Source: CAYSXY01 sp964435165 (GTDB lineage Bacteria > Pseudomonadota > Alphaproteobacteria > Rickettsiales > RI-342). Taken from it: a DNA stretch of 7,176 nucleotides. The notes beneath the pieces are model-generated. The model made no database searches and was not told where the DNA came from. It saw only the letters and a program-made list of their open reading frames with translations. Within the stretch, counting starts at the first letter, position 1. The number at the start of each line of letters is the position of its first letter. Location of the stretch: NCBI GenBank assembly GCA_964435165.1, contig CAYSXY010000078.1, positions 1 to 7,176 on the forward strand. The letters run 5' to 3'. Position numbers and translations under genes: made by a program. Below are positions 1 to 6,449 of this stretch, in pieces.

Positions 1-15
1 ACGCATTAAAGAGAT

Positions 16-50
16 GTCAGACAGTGGGGATTGGACTCCCACTGCCTGAC
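16..50 (-). terminator. Intrinsic-type terminator of the surface-protein gene
   Basis: Arms at 16-28 and 38-50 pair over 13 positions around a 9-nt loop. The one imperfect pair is G-U when read as minus-strand RNA but A-C on the plus strand, which fits use by the minus-strand gene whose TAA stop lies at 58-56. The sequence after the hairpin on the minus strand (ATCTCTTTAAT) is moderately T-rich rather than a clean T run. Position and strand preference are seen; termination is inferred. Confidence 0.75.
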
Positions 51-55
51 CCGAT

Positions 56-2390
56 TTAGCTATCGCCTTCGTCGTCACCCTCGTTGGTGACTGCAACGTC
101 ATCAGCGGGTTGGCGGCGCGAAAGCCAGAACAACCCACCAATAATCAAGGCGAACAACACTACGCCGATCAGCACGATCCAGCCGAAGCCGAAGCTGAAT
201 CCCGATTCCCCATTTTCACCACCATTGCCCGAAGGCGGGGTGGCTGGGGTTTCGGTTGGCGAGAGCGTCGGAGTTGGCGTTAAACCGCCTTCATTTACTT
301 CTTCCGTCACTTCCACCACGGGTGTGGCTTCATCCTCGACCACATCGTCTTCGAGGATGAACAGGGCATTGATATACCTCTCGAAACTTTCACCACCGAG
401 GCTTACAGCTTGCGCTTGCACCACAGTAGTTTCAGCACCTTCACCTTCAGCTTGAAGCGACTGGGCACCGGCAATATCGCTTGGCGCGATGGCGACCAGC
501 ACCGGTTCGCCCCAGCTAGTCTCTTGACGCGCCCATGCTTCAGGCACACCGTTGAAAACGGCTTCACTCACGCGAGCCGTATCGTCCTCATCGACGTTGG
601 TGAGCACAATGTACTCTTCCTCGCCGTCGAGTTCGATACTCTGCGCCTCGAAGTTGACACCCCAGTAGCCTTCTGGTCCCTCGGGCCAGCTAAAGTCCTC
701 GCGGACCTGTTGGTTGACCATCGGGATACTCAGAGCTTCTTCAGCATCTTCCACTAAGGTGTTCTCGAACCATGGCGACTCCTGCCCCTCATAGAGGTGG
801 AAATTCGCCTCGGCTTGCCAGACATAACCGTCATCACCAACCGAGGACATTACGGAGAATGCCTCAGCCTGTGACCAGACTGGCTCCAGGCAACCTTCGC
901 CCAAGTCAGGCACTGGCTGACTTTCCTGAAGCTCGCCAGCGTTCTGAAGCTGGGTGTGTGCCTGGAAGCCGACCGTCGCCAGGTACTCGTCGATAAGCAG
1001 GTTGTCAAACCCGCCCATCCTTGTCTGCATGATTTCGGCAAAGTCTCCTACAACGACGAATTGCACGGGATCTACCCCGAACACGTCGTTGCTCTGAACT
1101 GACAGGGTGATTGCCTCATCCACGCCAAACGTACGTTGGAGCGTCAGTGGCATGCCGCGCAGGTCCAGTAGGACTTCGCGTCCTTCGACCATCACTGGTT
1201 CTTGGGTTTCACCGTCCCACAGCGGCGTTTCGGCATCCATGTAGGTGTCGAAATCCTCTGCGATTAAGTGTTCCCCAACGAAGATCGACCACGACTCGCC
1301 AGTTGGGAGCGGATATTGCTCGTCGAGTTCAGTCACCATGTCGGCGGTAACTTCACCGTTAACGAGTGCATCGTCCGACTTGCGTAACCAATCCTCTCCA
1401 ACCTCAACCACCTGCCAATTGCGCAGGAACTGAGATTGTGACCGGAAAAGGCTGTGGTAGTTGCGGTAGTGCAATACCACCTCGCACTCTGCCGGAGCAG
1501 CCTGTGGTGCGAACACCACCGGTTCCGTAGCGGTTGCCGTTGGTACAGGCGTTGGCGAAGCTGGAATCGGCGTGTTGCCTGGCGGCACATCCGTGTTGAC
1601 GGGTGTTGCCGAAGGATCCGGTGTATTCGTCAACGTCGGGTTCGGTGTTGCCGAAGGATCCGGCGTATTCGTCAACGNNNNNNNNNNNNNNNNNNNNNNN
1701 NNNNNNNNNNNNNNNNNNNNNNNNNNNNNNNNNNNNNNNNNNNNNNNNNNNNNNNNNNNNNNNNNNNNNNNNNNNNNTCGGAGGCACATTGGTGCTCGTC
1801 GGAGGCACATTGGTGCTCGTCGGAGGCACATTGGTGCTCGTCGGAGGCACGCTCGTCGGAGGCACATTGGTGCTCGTCGGAGGCACGCTCGTCGGAGGCA
1901 CATTAGTGCTCGTCGGAGGTACCGATGTTGGAGCCCCGCAATTTATTTTGCAGGGTTCTGTCGGCATGGCACCACCGTGATTACCACCTTGCACTTCAAT
2001 GGCTGGTGCTGCAGCAGTAGCTTGGATTTGCGGCACAGCCGTTGCCGCGTCGTCCTCCTCATCATCCGCAGGGATGACTGGAACAACCGCACCCGGCTCC
2101 TCCTCGAAGGTTTCTTCCTCTTCGAAGGTTTCTTCCTCTTCGAAGGTTTCTTCCTCGAAGGTTTCTTCCTCGAAGGTTTCTTCCTCCGCGTCATCTGCTT
2201 CGATGACGGGAGCCTCTTCTTCCTCCTGCTCACCGGGTTCACCGGCGGGCGGAGGCGGCTCTGTCCCGCTGTAGGCGAGAACGGAGCCTGCGTTATTTCC
2301 CGAACTGTCAAAGAACATCACTGGCGACATAAACACCAGCCCGAACAGGACCACCAAAGTGATCCAGAACAACGTGCTACGCGTTTTCAT
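56..2390 (-). CDS. Large repeat-stalked, membrane-anchored surface protein, unknown ectodomain (interrupted by assembly gap)
   Basis: This is probably a single gene read across the N run. The ATG at 2390-2388 follows a near-perfect SD (AAAGGAGGT, 6-nt spacer). The N-terminal part has a hydrophobic export signal (about residues 6-27). Next come five EEETF/EEEETF acidic repeats (about 69-98), a Cys pair (C147, C151) and a PPTSTNV/PPTSV stalk that runs into the gap. Left of the gap the stalk resumes as LTNTPDPSATP repeats. About 400 residues of unrecognised ectodomain follow, with only two visible Cys, then a second TP-rich linker, one C-terminal transmembrane helix (about 119-184) with an RR stop-transfer, and a 20-residue acidic cytoplasmic tail. 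About 204 residues are visible on the N-terminal side and about 540 on the C-terminal side. The two halves sit in different frames only because the gap was padded to 100 bases; a true length divisible by 3 restores one ORF. I infer an envelope protein with the ectodomain held out on a disordered stalk. Substrate or ligand is unknown. The stalk style resembles Chloroflexota. Confidence 0.75.
1594..1677 (-). repeat. 42-bp tandem repeat encoding LTNTPDPSATPNPT, cut by the gap
   Basis: Two adjacent 42-bp units (1594-1635 and 1636-1677) share the core gttgccgaaggatccgg followed by gtattcgtcaac. The unit at the gap edge is complete, so more copies probably lie in the missing sequence. The unit length is divisible by 3, so copy-number change keeps the reading frame. 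Confidence 0.8.
1678..1777. other. Assembly gap (100 N)
   Basis: Exactly 100 N, the usual placeholder for a gap of unknown size. It separates two different tandem repeats of the same gene, which explains why the assembly broke here. Every open frame that crosses it is unreliable in length and frame. Confidence 0.98.
1778..1927 (-). repeat. 21/15-bp tandem repeats encoding PPTSTNV and PPTSV
   Basis: Units of 21 bp (tcggaggcacattggtgctcg) and 15 bp (tcggaggcacgctcg) alternate: three long, one short, one long, one short, one long, then a degenerate short unit ending near 1927. The short unit is the long one without six bases (TN in the protein). These are coding repeats of the stalk, nearly identical at DNA level, which suggests recent expansion. 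Confidence 0.9.
2106..2186 (-). repeat. 18/15-bp tandem repeats encoding EEEETF and EEETF
   Basis: Five copies of gaaggtttcttcctc start at 2106, 2124, 2142, 2157 and 2172. The first two units carry an extra ttc (one more Glu). They form a strongly acidic segment just after the export signal of the surface protein. All unit lengths are multiples of 3. Confidence 0.9.
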
Positions 2391-2396
2391 AAGGTA

Positions 2397-2405
2397 ACCT
2401 CCTTT
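2397..2405 (-). promoter_or_regulatory. Shine-Dalgarno site of the surface-protein gene
   Basis: Read on the minus strand this is AAAGGAGGT, 6 nt before the ATG at 2390. It fixes the start. Bases 2401-2405 (AAAGG) also form the end of the outer stem of the leader fold, so access to this site may be controlled. Confidence 0.88.
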
Positions 2406-2578
2406 ATCGCGTAACTATCAAAGATACCTCTCTTCCACATGCGAGGGTGCATGCAGGGTTGAGGCGAGTATTCTGCCCCGGGGATGGGGCGCTCTGCGGG
2501 GTGCAGAGACACTCGCTTCCATCACACAAGGCGCATGAGGAAGAGAGATTTTTACAGTTACAAGATACGCGATGAAGG
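2401..2578 (-). promoter_or_regulatory. Nested inverted-repeat leader fold that can cover the ribosome binding site
   Basis: Complementary arms are nested. The outer arm is 2401-2413 with 2566-2578 (12 of 13 Watson-Crick). The middle arm is 2428-2443 with 2532-2547 (15 of 16). The inner arm is 2461-2469 with 2511-2519 (8 of 9). The inner arm encloses two hairpins, 2475-2479/2486-2490 and 2492-2497/2503-2508, giving a three-way junction. The outer arm takes up AAAGG of the SD, so the closed form should lower translation. I do not recognise a known riboswitch class. The two imperfect pairs in the outer and inner arms are G-U on the plus strand but C-A on the minus strand, so a plus-strand RNA or a palindromic DNA element cannot be excluded. 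The nearby minus-strand promoter favours a 5' UTR. Confidence 0.6.
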
Positions 2579-2633
2579 CTTCACTTTTATGACAATTCTG
2601 TGAAAGCGGCTGTTTTGTGATGATTTTTTAACG

Positions 2634-2642
2634 ATTATAGCA
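2634..2642 (-). promoter_or_regulatory. Extended -10 promoter of the surface-protein gene
   Basis: The minus strand reads TGCTATAAT, a perfect extended -10 (TGnTATAAT). No good -35 is seen 16-18 nt upstream, which is common for extended -10 promoters. Transcription would begin near 2627, giving a 5' UTR of about 237 nt that contains the whole nested fold at 2401-2578. Confidence 0.6.
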
Positions 2643-2677
2643 AAGTGGCCGCTTATGCATGCTCCAGCATGGAGAAG

Positions 2678-2713
2678 CTCCCTCTCCCTCAGGAAGTGGG
2701 TTGGGGTGAGGCC
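2678..2713. repeat. REP-like intergenic repeat (C-rich arm, G-rich arm)
   Basis: A C-rich arm (ccctctccctc) is followed by a G-rich arm (gtgggttggggtgagg), forming an imperfect hairpin. This layout resembles the dispersed repeat found between genes in many bacteria; when translated it gives the tell-tale LTPTHFLREREL string seen on the minus strand here. Only one copy is in the window, so repetition in the genome is inferred. Confidence 0.4.
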
Positions 2714-2782
2714 CGGGATGTCATCCTTGTAAGTTAGCTCCACCCTATATAGAGGACGCTGTAGATAGGGATGCCGGTAGAT

Positions 2783-2817
2783 AAGAAAAAACCGGCGCTA
2801 TGTAGCACCGGCTTCTT
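2783..2817 (-). terminator. Rho-independent terminator of the acidic-tail gene
   Basis: The arms 2791-2800 and 2803-2812 pair over 10 positions with two G-U pairs around a 2-base centre. On the minus strand the stem is followed by a T run (complement of 2783-2791) and preceded by A-rich bases that can extend the stem. It lies about 40 nt after the TAA at 2853-2851. This is a textbook intrinsic terminator and marks the end of a separate transcription unit. Confidence 0.9.
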
Positions 2818-2850
2818 CCCATGGATATAGTGTGATTCATGAATCAGGTG

Positions 2851-3294
2851 TTACGATGTTGGGAAAACGTCGTCTTCCCAGTCCCAGTCATCATCGCCCA
2901 GGTCATCGTCATCTTCGTCTTCATCGATGGGCACGTGCGGCCAAAGCCAGTCGCCCCCGTCTTCATCATCGTCGTCAAGCTCGTAGCCGTCATCTTCAAG
3001 CGGATCATCGTAATCGCGCCAGAAGGCGTGTTGTGCTTCGATCACAGTATCAAACTGCTCGAGCCAACTCACGCTGCTGAACTTGCCATGTTTAATGACT
3101 TTGTCTACCGTGGCTTGCGCCTCTTCCAAGGTGCTAGCTGTGCCGTAATAGGCATTCTGCTCATCGACAGCAATCACGACATCGTAGTCCTCGATGATGA
3201 GGGCGCGTTTCACGCCTGTGCCGACTTCTTGAACATCCAATCCTTCTGCCCGCATTTGCAAGGCAGCGTTACGCAAAAGTTCAGTGGGTTTCAT
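2851..3294 (-). CDS. Small protein with highly acidic Asp/Glu/Trp tail, unknown function
   Basis: 147 aa. The start is set at ATG 3294-3292 because AAAGGAG (3309-3303) lies 8 nt upstream; an in-frame GTG at 3303 overlaps the SD and is rejected. Residues 1 to about 94 look like a compact alpha/beta domain (MKPTELLRNAALQMRAEG, then ALIIEDYDVVIAVDEQ, then TLEEAQATVDKVIKHG). The last 53 residues are 28 Asp/Glu, with Trp and Tyr scattered among runs such as DEDEDDDD. No signal peptide or membrane helix is seen, so it should be cytoplasmic. Acidic tails of this kind can be nucleic-acid mimics, metal binders or chaperone-like segments, but nothing here decides. It is flanked by its own terminator and is divergent from aconitase. 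Confidence 0.8.
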   Translation of the reverse strand: MKPTELLRNAALQMRAEGLDVQEVGTGVKRALIIEDYDVVIAVDEQNAYYGTASTLEEAQATVDKVIKHGKFSSVSWLEQFDTVIEAQHAFWRDYDDPLEDDGYELDDDDEDGGDWLWPHVPIDEDEDDDDLGDDDWDWEDDVFPTS

Positions 3295-3302
3295 TTTACC
3301 CA

Positions 3303-3309
3303 CTCCTTT
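3303..3309 (-). promoter_or_regulatory. Shine-Dalgarno site deciding the start of the acidic-tail gene
   Basis: The minus strand reads AAAGGAG, 8 nt before ATG 3294. The alternative GTG start overlaps the last base of this site, so translation most likely starts at the ATG. Confidence 0.85.
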
Positions 3310-3315
3310 CTGTCA

Positions 3316-3375
3316 GATTCTATCGTGTAAGTAATGGTGCAGCAGTTACTGCGCGCGGAACCGACCAATAGAATC
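3316..3375 (-). promoter_or_regulatory. Stem-loop in the leader of the acidic-tail gene
   Basis: GATTCTAT (3316-3323) and ATAGAATC (3368-3375) are perfect 8-bp inverted arms. Inside them AGTAA (3330-3334) pairs with TTACT (3346-3350). The closing arm ends 6 nt before the SD at 3309 on the minus strand, so the stem would neighbour but not cover the SD. Function is inferred from position only. Confidence 0.4.
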
Positions 3376-3416
3376 ACACTATTGCGCCGTTATATATCGA
3401 CAAAGCACAGAATTTT

Positions 3417-3443
3417 CACGTGACAATTACATGACAATACGTG
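3417..3443. promoter_or_regulatory. Direct repeat of TGACAAT, candidate operator in a divergent intergenic region
   Basis: TGACAAT occurs at 3421-3427 and 3432-3438, spaced 11 bp (one helical turn), flanked by CACGTG (3417-3422) and acgtgg. It lies between the divergent acidic-tail and aconitase genes. A third TGACAATT occurs at 2590-2597 upstream of the surface-protein gene. This may be a regulator site; alternatively it is chance in AT-rich sequence. Confidence 0.3.
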
Positions 3444-3524
3444 GTTGTTTGCCATTTCAAGGCGCAAGGCTTCTTTAACCTCTGTACGTTAACAATTGCG
3501 CACGAAAATTTGCGTATTATGGTG

Positions 3525-3687
3525 CGCTAGCGTGTTATAACGCCAGCGTTAGTAAATTTTAGGCTCAACATCATTTGTTGAGTCGGAGGAGCATCGCGAC
3601 GACTAGCGCCCCATGAAGTTATATATTGTGGGCGCGCAGCCTTAGCGGCGCATGAGCGTAAACTAGCGCGTCAAATTATTGACGTGC
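3525..3687 (+). promoter_or_regulatory. Array of four inverted repeats in the aconitase leader
   Basis: Hairpin A is 3525-3533/3540-3548 (8 of 9 pairs, loop 6). B is 3562-3570/3576-3584 (9 positions, one G-U, loop TCATT). C is 3606-3611/3630-3635 (6 pairs, loop 18). D is 3666-3674/3679-3687 (9 positions, one G-U, loop ATTA). D ends 6 nt before the aconitase SD. ACTAGCGC recurs at 3602-3609 and 3662-3669, exactly 60 bp apart. None is followed by a T run, so they do not look like terminators. A weak -10-like TATTAT lies at 3515-3520, without a good -35. Post-transcriptional control of aconitase is a possible role. Confidence 0.45.
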
Positions 3688-3706
3688 AAAAAAGGGAACA
3701 GCCACC

Positions 3707-6385
3707 ATGACCGGACAAAACAGCTTCAACAGCCGCAGCACACTCACCGCCGGAGGCAAAACCTACACTTATTTTGATCTGCCGAAAGCCGCTAAAGCCT
3801 TAGGCGCCGATATCTCATCCCTGCCCTTTTCGCTCAAAGTGTTGATGGAAAATATGCTGCGCTATGAAGATGGTCGCACCGTGACAAAAGACGATGTCAA
3901 AGCCGTAGCCGACTGGCTGACCAAAAAAACCTCGAGCCATGAGATTGCCTACCGCCCTGCCCGCGTATTGATGCAGGATTTCACCGGTGTTCCTGCTGTG
4001 GTCGATCTGGCTGCCATGCGCGATGCCATGCAGGCGCTCGGCGGTGATGCCACCAAGATTAATCCTCTCTCGCCGGTGGATTTGGTGATCGATCACTCGG
4101 TGATGGTGGATCGCTATGCCAGCGAACAGGCATTTGACCTTAATGTGAAACTGGAGATGGAGCGCAATGGCGAGCGCTATGAGTTTTTGAAATGGGGCAG
4201 CAAAGCGTTTGATAATTTCCGCGTGGTGCCACCAGGCACCGGCATTTGCCACCAGGTGAATCTGGAATATCTCGCCCGTGTGGTCTGGACAAAAGAAGAA
4301 GGCGGCGAGACCATTGCCTACCCCGACACACTTGTCGGCACCGACAGCCACACCACCATGATCAACGGCCTGGCCGTGCTGGGCTGGGGCGTGGGCGGCA
4401 TTGAGGCTGAAGCAGCGATGCTTGGCCAGCCAATCTCCATGATTATTCCCGAAGTGGTCGGCTTCAAACTCACAGGCAAGTTGAAGGAAGGCACCACGGC
4501 GACCGACCTTGTGCTCACTGTCACCCAAATGCTGCGCGAAAAAGGCGTGGTCGGTAAGTTTGTAGAGTTTTATGGTGATGGGCTGAATCATCTGCCGTTG
4601 GCTGACCGCGCAACCATTGCCAATATGGCGCCGGAATATGGCGCAACCTGCGGCTTTTTCCCCATTGATCAGGAAACATTGACCTATCTTGAGCTCACCG
4701 GGCGTGAGGATGCTATTCCGCTGGTGGAAGCCTATGCCAAAGCGCAAGGCATGTGGCGTGAGCCGGGACAAGAGCCAGCCTTCACCAGCACTTTGGCGCT
4801 GGATATGAGCACGGTGGAGCCCAGCCTTGCCGGCCCCAAACGCCCGCAGGATAAAATCGCCCTCTCCAATGCGGCAAGCCAGTTCGTCAGTGATTTTGGC
4901 GCATCCGGCAACACAGGCGATGCCAAGGGCACACCAATTGATCATGGCGCGGTTGTCATTGCTGCTATTACCAGCTGCACCAACACCTCCAACCCCAGCG
5001 TGATGATTGCCGCCGGTTTGGTAGCGCGCAAAGCATTGGAAAAAGGCTTGAAAGTCCAACCATGGGTGAAAACCTCGCTCGCGCCGGGATCGCAGGTGGT
5101 CACCGAATATCTGGAAGCAGCCGAGTTGCAGGATGATCTCGATGCATTGGGCTTCAACTTGGTCGGTTATGGCTGCACGACCTGCATTGGTAATTCCGGC
5201 CCACTCAAGCAGGAAATTGAGGATACGATTCGTGAGAATGACATTACCGTCACCTCCGTCCTGTCGGGCAACCGCAATTTTGAGGGCCGGGTGCACCCGC
5301 TGACCAAGGGTAATTACCTCGCCTCACCGCCATTAGTGGTGGCTTATGCCATTGCCGGGAATATGAACATTGATGTGCTCAACGACCCAATCGGCACAGG
5401 CTCTGACGGGCAGCCCGTCTACCTGAAAGATATCTGGCCAAGCACGCAGGAAATACAGGAACTGGTGGCCAAATGCGTCACCGCTAAGCAGTTCAAAGAA
5501 CGCTATGCTGACGTGTTTGCCGGCACTAAGGAATGGCAGGAGATTTCTGTCAGCGGTGGCCTGACCTATCAGTGGCAGGACAGCAGCACCTATGTGAAAC
5601 ACCCGCCCTATTTTGAGGGTATGAAGGCGGTGAGCGACAGCAAAGCAAGTGATATTGATGGCGCACGGATTCTGGCGCTGCTGGGTGATTCAATCACCAC
5701 GGATCACATCTCTCCGGCAGGATCGATCGCTAAGGACAGCCCGGCGGCAAAGTATCTGGAAGCAAAGGGTGTGATGCCGAAAGACTTCAACTCCTACGGC
5801 TCACGCCGGGGTAATCATGAAGTGATGATGCGCGGCACCTTTGCTAATATCCGCCTGAAAAATGAAATGGCCGATGGCAAAGAAGGTGGCTGGACGAAAA
5901 TACCGCCCTCAGATGAGATCATCAGCATCTACGATGCAGCAATGGAATATCAAAAAAGCAACACGCCGCTGGTGGTGATTGCCGGCAAAGAATATGGCAC
6001 CGGCTCCTCGCGTGACTGGGCGGCCAAAGGCACCAATTTGCTGGGCATTAAAGCCGTGATTGCCGAGAGTTTTGAGCGTATTCACCGCTCCAACCTCGTC
6101 GGCATGGGCGTACTGCCGCTACAGTTCAAAGATGGGGTAAATCGCCAGAGCCTCAAGCTCGACGGCAGCGAGACCATTGCCTTAAGTGGCCTGAGCAACG
6201 GCCTGTCACCGCATATGGATGTAGCGCTTACTGTCACCCGCACGGATGGCAGCAGTGAGCAGGCAACGCTGCTATGCCGGTTGGATACGCTGGATGAAGT
6301 GGATTACTACCTCAATGGTGGCATCTTGCATTATGTGCTGCGTAGCCTGAATGGCGGTGATGGCGGTGCACGTAAAGCGGCGTAA
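3707..6385 (+). CDS. acnA: Aconitate hydratase, AcnA/IRP1 type
   Basis: This cytoplasmic enzyme interconverts citrate and isocitrate through cis-aconitate in the TCA and glyoxylate cycles, using a [4Fe-4S] cluster with one open iron site. It is 892 aa, the normal length of the family. The cluster ligands are C424 (ITSCTNTSNP), C490 and C493 (GCTTCIGNSGP), with the same 66-residue spacing as in IRP1. The TDSHTT substrate loop is near residues 212-217. The C-terminal swivel domain shows GDSITTDHISPAGS (from about 660), GSRRGNHEVMMRGTF, and GTGSSRDWAAKG with catalytic S768/R769. No disruption is seen. The ATG at 3707 follows AAGGGA at 3692-3697 with a 9-nt spacer and matches the usual family N-terminus. 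It stands alone, preceded by a hairpin-rich leader. The sequence reads as alphaproteobacterial from memory of the family, unlike the left-hand neighbours. Confidence 0.97.
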   Translation: MTGQNSFNSRSTLTAGGKTYTYFDLPKAAKALGADISSLPFSLKVLMENMLRYEDGRTVTKDDVKAVADWLTKKTSSHEIAYRPARVLMQDFTGVPAVVDLAAMRDAMQALGGDATKINPLSPVDLVIDHSVMVDRYASEQAFDLNVKLEMERNGERYEFLKWGSKAFDNFRVVPPGTGICHQVNLEYLARVVWTKEEGGETIAYPDTLVGTDSHTTMINGLAVLGWGVGGIEAEAAMLGQPISMIIPEVVGFKLTGKLKEGTTATDLVLTVTQMLREKGVVGKFVEFYGDGLNHLPLADRATIANMAPEYGATCGFFPIDQETLTYLELTGREDAIPLVEAYAKAQGMWREPGQEPAFTSTLALDMSTVEPSLAGPKRPQDKIALSNAASQFVSDFGASGNTGDAKGTPIDHGAVVIAAITSCTNTSNPSVMIAAGLVARKALEKGLKVQPWVKTSLAPGSQVVTEYLEAAELQDDLDALGFNLVGYGCTTCIGNSGPLKQEIEDTIRENDITVTSVLSGNRNFEGRVHPLTKGNYLASPPLVVAYAIAGNMNIDVLNDPIGTGSDGQPVYLKDIWPSTQEIQELVAKCVTAKQFKERYADVFAGTKEWQEISVSGGLTYQWQDSSTYVKHPPYFEGMKAVSDSKASDIDGARILALLGDSITTDHISPAGSIAKDSPAAKYLEAKGVMPKDFNSYGSRRGNHEVMMRGTFANIRLKNEMADGKEGGWTKIPPSDEIISIYDAAMEYQKSNTPLVVIAGKEYGTGSSRDWAAKGTNLLGIKAVIAESFERIHRSNLVGMGVLPLQFKDGVNRQSLKLDGSETIALSGLSNGLSPHMDVALTVTRTDGSSEQATLLCRLDTLDEVDYYLNGGILHYVLRSLNGGDGGARKAA

Positions 6386-6413
6386 CGTGTAAGAGAAAAA
6401 TGGCAGGCCCATT

Positions 6414-6435
6414 GGGACAGGTATAATCCTGTCCC
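6414..6435. terminator. Perfect hairpin between convergent genes, candidate bidirectional terminator
   Basis: GGGACAGG (6414-6421) and CCTGTCCC (6428-6435) form an 8-bp perfect stem around the loop TATAAT. It lies between the aconitase stop (6383-6385) and the stop of the convergent coiled-coil gene (6452-6450). No T run follows directly on either strand; on the minus strand a TTTTT lies about 14 nt further on. Position supports a terminator, sequence only partly. Confidence 0.5.
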
Positions 6436-6449
6436 TCCGGATGTGATGC

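Larger units (their letters stand above)
2391..2850. other. 460-bp intergenic region
   Basis: From right to left on the minus strand it holds the terminator of the acidic-tail gene (2783-2817), a weak inverted repeat CCCTAT/ATAGGG (2743-2748/2765-2770), the REP-like repeat (2678-2713), the extended -10 promoter (2634-2642), a TGACAATT box (2590-2597), and the nested leader fold with the SD (2397-2578). No credible coding sequence is seen. The 61-codon minus frame at 2558-2743 is explained by the REP-like repeat and the leader. Confidence 0.75.
3295..3706. other. 412-bp divergent intergenic region
   Basis: It holds the SD and leader stem of the acidic-tail gene (3303-3375), an AT-rich stretch with TATATATC (3391-3398) that could serve promoters on either strand, the TGACAAT direct repeat (3421-3438) and the aconitase leader hairpins (3525-3687). 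I find no convincing -35/-10 pair for either gene. If the scaffold is chimeric, a left joint would most likely fall in this interval. Confidence 0.6.

Noticed and set aside
1778..1927. CRISPR-like array
   Set aside because: Repeats are contiguous with no unique spacers and translate as PPTSTNV/PPTSV within a gene.
1572..2414. Plus-strand frames running through the N run (also 1454-1906 and 1603-1980)
   Set aside because: They exist only because tandem repeats and N bases contain no stops; they are antisense to the surface-protein gene and encode simple RRHIGA- or GGTLVLV-like repeats.
2401..2578. Miniature inverted-repeat transposable element
   Set aside because: The terminal arms would fit, but I see no target-site duplication flanking them, and the outer arm merges with a functional SD. 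Kept as a rival explanation only.
2558..2743. 61-codon minus-strand ORF
   Set aside because: Its middle (LTPTHFLREREL) is the usual translation of a REP-like intergenic repeat and it overlaps the promoter and leader fold of the surface-protein gene.
3613..3645. Ten-codon upstream ORF (MKLYIVGAQP) in the aconitase leader
   Set aside because: The nearest purine-rich site (GGAGGA, 3585-3590) is 22 nt upstream, too far for normal initiation.
3701..3709. Kozak-like gccaccatg at the aconitase start
   Set aside because: The gene is bacterial in type with a normal SD (AAGGGA); the match is chance.
3815..5296. 493-codon open frame on the minus strand inside aconitase
   Set aside because: It is antisense to a fully conserved acnA and its product has no recognisable domain; the His/Cys-rich composition is the mirror of alphaproteobacteria-like codon use.
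6422..6427. TATAAT as a -10 promoter
   Set aside because: It is the loop of a perfect hairpin between two convergent gene ends, with no -35 and no gene downstream on the plus strand.
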